From the NCBI GenBank assembly GCA_031552355.1, contig JAVBMO010000004.1, positions 1 to 10,290 of the forward strand: a stretch of 10,290 bases of DNA, given 5' to 3'. A model generated the notes under the pieces. It did no database searches. It had not been told where the DNA came from and saw only the letters and a program-made list of their open reading frames with translations. Numbering within the stretch: position 1 is the stretch's first letter; each line of letters opens with the position of its first letter. Of this stretch, positions 6,847 to 10,290 are shown piece after piece. Source of the DNA: JAVBMO01 sp031552355. GTDB taxonomy: Bacteria > Bacteroidota > Bacteroidia > Bacteroidales > P3. Both the position numbers and the translations under genes were made by a program.

Positions 6847-6877
6847 TTTATTTATAAAATATTTTTCAGTACTTTTG
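6847..6877 (+). promoter_or_regulatory. Promoter of the rimP-nusA-infB operon
   Basis: TACTTTTG at 6870-6877 matches the -7 consensus TAnnTTTG and is identical to the tRNA-Val element at 50-57. The -33 region is weak: TTTA at 6847-6850 with a 19-bp spacer is the best match. Transcription should start near 6883-6885, giving a leader of about 85 nt before rimP. The rest of the 256-bp divergent region (6713-6968) holds a small inverted repeat CTCTA/TAGAG (6795-6807) and no gene. Confidence 0.65.
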
Positions 6878-6928
6878 CAAACAGAAACAAATTCTTAATT
6901 GAGTTTGAATTTAAGGAAAAGATTTTTG

Positions 6929-6953
6929 AGAGGGGGCCATAAAGCCCCTTTCT
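6929..6953 (+). promoter_or_regulatory. GC-rich hairpin in the rimP leader, candidate attenuator or regulatory RNA element
   Basis: The 5' arm AGAGGGGGC (6929-6937) pairs with GCCCCTTTCT (6944-6953) around the 6-nt loop CATAAA. The core is five G-C pairs (6933-6937 with 6944-6948), extended by A-U and G-U pairs with one bulged U. It sits 15 nt before the rimP ATG. The loop and 3' arm contain ATAAAGCCC (6939-6947), which recurs exactly at 6960-6968, ending against the start codon. A weaker hairpin (CTTAA/TTAAG, 6894-6898/6911-6915) lies upstream. Whether it terminates, attenuates or is bound by a product of the operon is inference. Confidence 0.5.
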
Positions 6954-6968
6954 TGTTGAATAAAGCCC

Positions 6969-7421
6969 ATGATAAAAAAGACAGACATAGAAGCCATCAT
7001 AGGTGAACACCTTGCCGGAACCGATTTATTTTTAATTGATTTAAAAGTTTCGCCAAGCAATAGAATATCCGTTTACATTGATGGAGATAATGGCGTTACT
7101 ATTGACAATTGCATTGCTTTAAGCCGTGCTATTGAAGGAAGCCTAGACCGCGAAGAAGAAGATTTTGAACTCAATGTGTCTTCTGCCGGTGCAGAACAAC
7201 CCTTGAAACTAAAACGTCAATATATAAAAAATAAAGGACGCAATATTCAAGTGCTGACCCTTTCAGAAGAAATCATTGAAGGAAAGCTTATCGACGCCGA
7301 TGACAATAAAATTGTCATTGAGCCCAAAAAAAAGAAAAAAGGCGCAAAGGGAAAAGAAATTCTCCCTTTGGAAATTTCTTATGAAGAAATAGAAGAAGCC
7401 AAAATCGTGATTATGTTTTAA
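6969..7421 (+). CDS. rimP: Ribosome maturation factor RimP
   Basis: RimP is a cytoplasmic protein known to be needed for 30S subunit maturation. The 150-residue length is normal. The N-terminal alpha/beta domain spans about 1-80, with the Bacteroidetes-type blocks SNRISVYIDGDNGVTIDNC (30-48), CIALSRAIEGSLD (48-60) and SSAGAEQPLK (71-80; compare the SSPG-type motif of proteobacterial RimP). The C-terminal SH3-like domain, about 83-150, includes a lysine-rich loop (120-129). It starts at ATG 6969 with no Shine-Dalgarno sequence; the bases before it are AAAGCCC. It is the first gene of rimP-nusA-infB and lies 25 bp before nusA. The hairpin leader upstream suggests post-transcriptional or attenuation control of the operon. 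Confidence 0.95.
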   Translation: MIKKTDIEAIIGEHLAGTDLFLIDLKVSPSNRISVYIDGDNGVTIDNCIALSRAIEGSLDREEEDFELNVSSAGAEQPLKLKRQYIKNKGRNIQVLTLSEEIIEGKLIDADDNKIVIEPKKKKKGAKGKEILPLEISYEEIEEAKIVIMF

Positions 7422-7446
7422 TGCAAATGATACAATAAACGTATAT

Positions 7447-8685
7447 ATGGAAACACTAAATTTGATAGAAACTTTTTCGGAGTTTAAAGATTTCAAAAAC
7501 ATTGACCGCGAAACCTTGATGCGCATCTTGGAAGATGTATTCAGAAGCGCTTTGGTTAAACGTTTTGGAACAGATGAAAACTGCGACATCATTGTTAATA
7601 TTGACAAGGGTGACCTTGAAATTTGGAGAAACAGGGAAATTGTGGAAGATGACAATGTAGAAGATGACAGACTTCAAATTGCTTATTCCGAAGCTATTAA
7701 AATTGAAGAAGACTTTGAAGTTGGCGAAGAATTAAGTGAGTTGATTCCTTTGGCAAGTTTCGGAAGAAGAGATATTTTGGCTATTCGTCAGAATTTGGTA
7801 GCCAAAGTACAAGACTACGAAAAAGCTTTGATTTTCCAAAAATACAAAGAAAAAGTAGGAGATGTCATTATCGGTGAAGTTTATCAAGCTTGGAGCAAAG
7901 AAATTTTGATTTTGGATGAAGAAAAAATCGAATTGGTTTTACCCCGTTCCGAACAAATTCCAAGCGACTTTTATCGCAAAGGCGATACTGTGAAAGCTGT
8001 GGTTTTGAAAGTAGAAATGCGCAACAACAATCCGTTGATTATCCTTTCTCGTACTTCGCCCATTTTCTTGGAACGCCTTTTTGAACAAGAAGTTCCTGAA
8101 ATTTATGACGGATTAATTACCATTAAAAATATTGTACGTATTCCAGGTGAACGTGCCAAAGTGGCTGTAGAATCTTACGATGACAGAATTGACCCTGTAG
8201 GCGCTTGTGTGGGTATGAAAGGTTCTCGTATTCACGGAATTGTACGTGAATTACGCAACGAAAATATCGACGTAATCAATTATACAAGCAATCTTGAATT
8301 GTATATCAGCCGCGTGTTGAATCCGGCCAAAATAGCTTCCATGCGTGTGGACGAAACCAACAAAAAGGTGGAAGTTTATATGAAACCCGACCAAGTTTCA
8401 TTAGCAATTGGTAAAGGCGGTAACAATATTAAATTGGCAGGAAAACTTACAGGATACGAAATTGATATTTACAGAGATGTGGATACTGAATTTGAAGATG
8501 TGGATTTGCAAGAATTTAGCGACGAAATTGAACAATGGGTTATAGATGCTTTAAGAGCCATTGGTTGCGATACAGCAAAAAGTGTTTTAGCGCTAAGTGT
8601 TGAAGAATTGGAAAAAAGAACTGATTTGGAATTAGAAACTATCCAAGATGTATTGGATATTTTGAAATCAGAATTCGAAGAATAG
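7447..8685 (+). CDS. nusA: Transcription termination/antitermination factor NusA
   Basis: NusA binds RNA polymerase and nascent RNA and modulates pausing, intrinsic termination and antitermination. Domains in order are the N-terminal RNAP-binding domain (about 1-130), the S1 domain (about 136-200, with GDVIIGEVYQAW at 138-149), KH1 (about 205-280, signature VGACVGMKGSRI at 251-262) and KH2 (about 285-345, signature IGKGGNNI at 321-328). The C-terminal stretch about 358-412 is a single acidic helical segment of helix-hairpin-helix character (IGCDTAKSVLALSVEELEKR). The protein is 412 residues, shorter than E. coli NusA (495), because the paired acidic repeat domains are not both present; this is usual for Bacteroidetes. 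The start ATG at 7447 has no Shine-Dalgarno sequence. It lies between rimP and infB in the classic order. Confidence 0.96.
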   Translation: METLNLIETFSEFKDFKNIDRETLMRILEDVFRSALVKRFGTDENCDIIVNIDKGDLEIWRNREIVEDDNVEDDRLQIAYSEAIKIEEDFEVGEELSELIPLASFGRRDILAIRQNLVAKVQDYEKALIFQKYKEKVGDVIIGEVYQAWSKEILILDEEKIELVLPRSEQIPSDFYRKGDTVKAVVLKVEMRNNNPLIILSRTSPIFLERLFEQEVPEIYDGLITIKNIVRIPGERAKVAVESYDDRIDPVGACVGMKGSRIHGIVRELRNENIDVINYTSNLELYISRVLNPAKIASMRVDETNKKVEVYMKPDQVSLAIGKGGNNIKLAGKLTGYEIDIYRDVDTEFEDVDLQEFSDEIEQWVIDALRAIGCDTAKSVLALSVEELEKRTDLELETIQDVLDILKSEFEE

Positions 8686-8772
8686 TCTATTATTCAAAAA
8701 ACCTATTGGATTTTGAAAAGGGTACGATTAATTTTTGATGGAATTTTTAAGAACATAAAAAACGGAGGGGTT
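8686..8772 (+). other. nusA-infB spacer with AT-rich hairpin
   Basis: This 87-bp spacer is the longest inside the operon. It holds an inverted repeat TTCAAAA (8693-8699) with TTTTGAA (8711-8717) that can add an inner CC/GG pair, giving an AT-rich hairpin with an internal loop. No T-run follows directly, so it is unlikely to be a strong terminator. It may mark an mRNA processing or stability point; no promoter consensus was found here. Confidence 0.35.
8764..8770 (+). promoter_or_regulatory. Shine-Dalgarno-like ribosome binding site of infB
   Basis: GGAGGGG lies two bases before the infB ATG (8773), with the GGAGG core four bases from it. It decides the infB start. It stands out because none of the other start codons in the window has a good Shine-Dalgarno sequence, in line with the general rarity of this signal in Bacteroidetes. 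Confidence 0.6.
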
Positions 8773-10290
8773 ATGTCTAGTAATAGTATACGTTTAAGCA
8801 AAGCGGCAAAAGAATTCAATGTGGGGATTGCCAACATTGTGGAATTTCTTTCCAAGAAAGGATTCCAGGTAGAAAACAATCCAAACACAAAGATTACGGA
8901 AGAAATGTATAATGTTCTTGCGGGAGAGTTTCAGTCAGAGAGAAAAGTAAAGGAAGAAGCGCAAAAAATTAATATATCAGGAAATAAGGAGGCTATTGTA
9001 ATAGAAGCTGTTAGAGCTGTGGAAGAACCTGCTTTTGACGAACCCAAAGAAAAAGAAATAAAACCATCCGATTTTCTTATCAAAAACCATCTCCCCGAAA
9101 AACCTGCTGAAAAAGAATCCATCGTTGTTGTTGAAAAATCCCCTGAACCTGTTGTTGAAATTGAATCTGAACCTGTTGAAATAGAAGAAGAAGTTAAAGA
9201 AAATGAAAAAGCTCCTGCAGCAGAACCAGAACCTACAGACACAAAAGAAACTATAAAGCAACCTGTTATCATTGGAAAAATAGACATTGACAGTTTAAAT
9301 TCCAAAAGCAGGCCAGACAAAAAAAGCAAGGAAGAAAAAGCCAAAGAAAAACGCGAACAAGAAGAAGCGAAAAAGGCAGCGAAATTAAAACAACAGGAAG
9401 AAGCTAAAAAAGCTAAAGAAGAAGTTGCAGTTGTACAAAAAATAGAAGACGTAACAGAGCCGGTTGTAGAAGAAAAAGTTGAAATTGAAACACCTAAGGC
9501 TGAAGAACCCGACAAAAGTAATTTCATTGAAACACAATATGTGAAATTGGAAGGACCTAAAATTACAGGTGTAAAGATTGACTTAACTCAATTCAATAAA
9601 CCACCGAAACCTCAGGCTGTAAAAGTGGGTAGTTCGTCTGACAACAAGCCGGAAGACAACGATAAAAAGAAAACGGGGAAAAGGAAACGCATTGAAAGTC
9701 CAAAACCTGCAACAGAACAAGCAGGAGGTGGAAAATCTGACAAACAACAACAAGACAAATCCAAGTGGAAAGACAATAGAAAGAAAAAAGAACTTCCTGT
9801 TAAAGCAGAAATTAGTGCGGATGAAATAGAAAAACAAATCAAGGAAACCTTGGCTCGTTTGAGTCCGACAGGTAAATCCAAGACATCTAAACATAGACGT
9901 GAAAAACGCCAAAATGTAAATCAGCAGTTGCAAGAAGAGCAAATGCGCATGGATGAAGGCAAAAACATTTTGAAAGTAACAGAATTTGTTACGGCAAATG
10001 AATTGGCTACCATGATGAATATTTCGGTAAATGAAATTATATCAACTTGCATGGCCGTGGGAATGTTTGTTTCCATCAACCAGCGTTTGGATGCGGAAGC
10101 CATTCAATTAATTGCCGATGAATTCGGTTTTAAATTGGATTTTGTGAGTGCCGAAGTTGTTGAATCTATCCAAGAAACAGAAGAAGAAGACAAAGATGAA
10201 GATGTGGTTTCACGTGCACCGATTGTAACCGTTATGGGACACGTTGACCACGGTAAAACTTCTTTGCTCGATTATATTAGAAATGCCAAT
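8773..10290 (+). CDS. infB: Translation initiation factor IF-2, 5' part (runs off the window)
   Basis: IF-2 is the GTPase that delivers initiator fMet-tRNA to the 30S subunit and promotes 50S joining. The window holds the first 506 codons, open to the right edge. An N-terminal IF2_N-type helical domain spans about residues 3-50 (SIRLSKAAKEFNVGIANIV). A long disordered linker of about 55-395 is rich in Lys, Glu, Pro and Val, with a probable coiled-coil stretch near 180-220. The second IF2_N domain lies at about 397-455 (KNILKVTEFVTANELATMM). The G domain begins near 482 and shows the P-loop GHVDHGKT (489-496). The remaining G domain and domains II-IV are outside the window. The long linker gives the usual large IF-2 of Bacteroidetes. 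The start ATG 8773 is supported by the GGAGGGG site and by the conserved N-terminal domain beginning directly after it. Confidence 0.96.
   Translation, partial: MSSNSIRLSKAAKEFNVGIANIVEFLSKKGFQVENNPNTKITEEMYNVLAGEFQSERKVKEEAQKINISGNKEAIVIEAVRAVEEPAFDEPKEKEIKPSDFLIKNHLPEKPAEKESIVVVEKSPEPVVEIESEPVEIEEEVKENEKAPAAEPEPTDTKETIKQPVIIGKIDIDSLNSKSRPDKKSKEEKAKEKREQEEAKKAAKLKQQEEAKKAKEEVAVVQKIEDVTEPVVEEKVEIETPKAEEPDKSNFIETQYVKLEGPKITGVKIDLTQFNKPPKPQAVKVGSSSDNKPEDNDKKKTGKRKRIESPKPATEQAGGGKSDKQQQDKSKWKDNRKKKELPVKAEISADEIEKQIKETLARLSPTGKSKTSKHRREKRQNVNQQLQEEQMRMDEGKNILKVTEFVTANELATMMNISVNEIISTCMAVGMFVSINQRLDAEAIQLIADEFGFKLDFVSAEVVESIQETEEEDKDEDVVSRAPIVTVMGHVDHGKTSLLDYIRNAN

Noticed and set aside
8931..9527. 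198-codon minus-strand open frame rich in Ser and Phe
   Set aside because: It is antisense to the Lys/Glu-rich linker of IF-2; GAA/AAA codons read backwards give TTC/TTT and few stops. It resembles no known protein and has no ribosome-binding site.
9583..9942. 119-codon minus-strand open frame rich in Phe and Arg that could pass for a membrane protein
   Set aside because: It is also a composition shadow of the infB linker, inside a clearly conserved coding frame on the other strand.

Overview
The window reads as ordinary chromosomal core DNA of a Bacteroidota bacterium, most likely of the order Bacteroidales. The support is threefold. The protein families have a Bacteroidetes flavour: a short NusA, a RimP with the SSAGAEQPLK motif, and a paired acyltransferase/GNAT lipid locus. 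Promoters are of the TAnnTTTG type. Most start codons lack a Shine-Dalgarno sequence and have AT-rich leaders. The species cannot be named from sequence alone.

Layout. A plus-strand tRNA-Val(GAC) with its own promoter sits at the left edge. It converges on a minus-strand block that reads right to left: a ClC-type chloride transporter with CBS domains, a HAD-family phosphatase lipoprotein, aspartate-semialdehyde dehydrogenase (asd), a PlsC-like O-acyltransferase, a GNAT/'hemolysin'-type N-acyltransferase, and the ribosome-assembly GTPase EngB/YsxC. Spacers in this block are 35, 13 and 18 bp, then a 29-bp overlap, so the first five genes look like one operon. EngB follows after a 168-bp spacer filled with short tandem repeats. 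The tRNA and engB share one bidirectional terminator that covers the end of engB. From a divergent 256-bp intergenic region the plus strand carries the translation/transcription operon rimP-nusA-infB. infB is cut by the right edge just after the P-loop of its G domain.

How the genes work together. rimP (30S maturation), nusA (transcription elongation and termination) and infB (IF-2) form the classic conserved operon. Here it is preceded by a leader of about 85 nt with a GC-rich hairpin that may control it. The two acyltransferases match the architecture of the Bacteroides glycine-lipid pathway: N-acylation of glycine by GlsB, then O-acylation by GlsA. asd belongs to aspartate-family amino-acid and diaminopimelate synthesis. 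The HAD lipoprotein and ClC transporter have no proven link to these pathways.

No mobile element, CRISPR array, phage gene or defence system was seen, and I found no convincing undescribed system. The points most worth checking are the rimP leader with a duplicated 9-mer, the near-leaderless ClC gene, the glycine-lipid pair with its variant PlsC motifs, and the tandem-repeat spacer upstream of engB.
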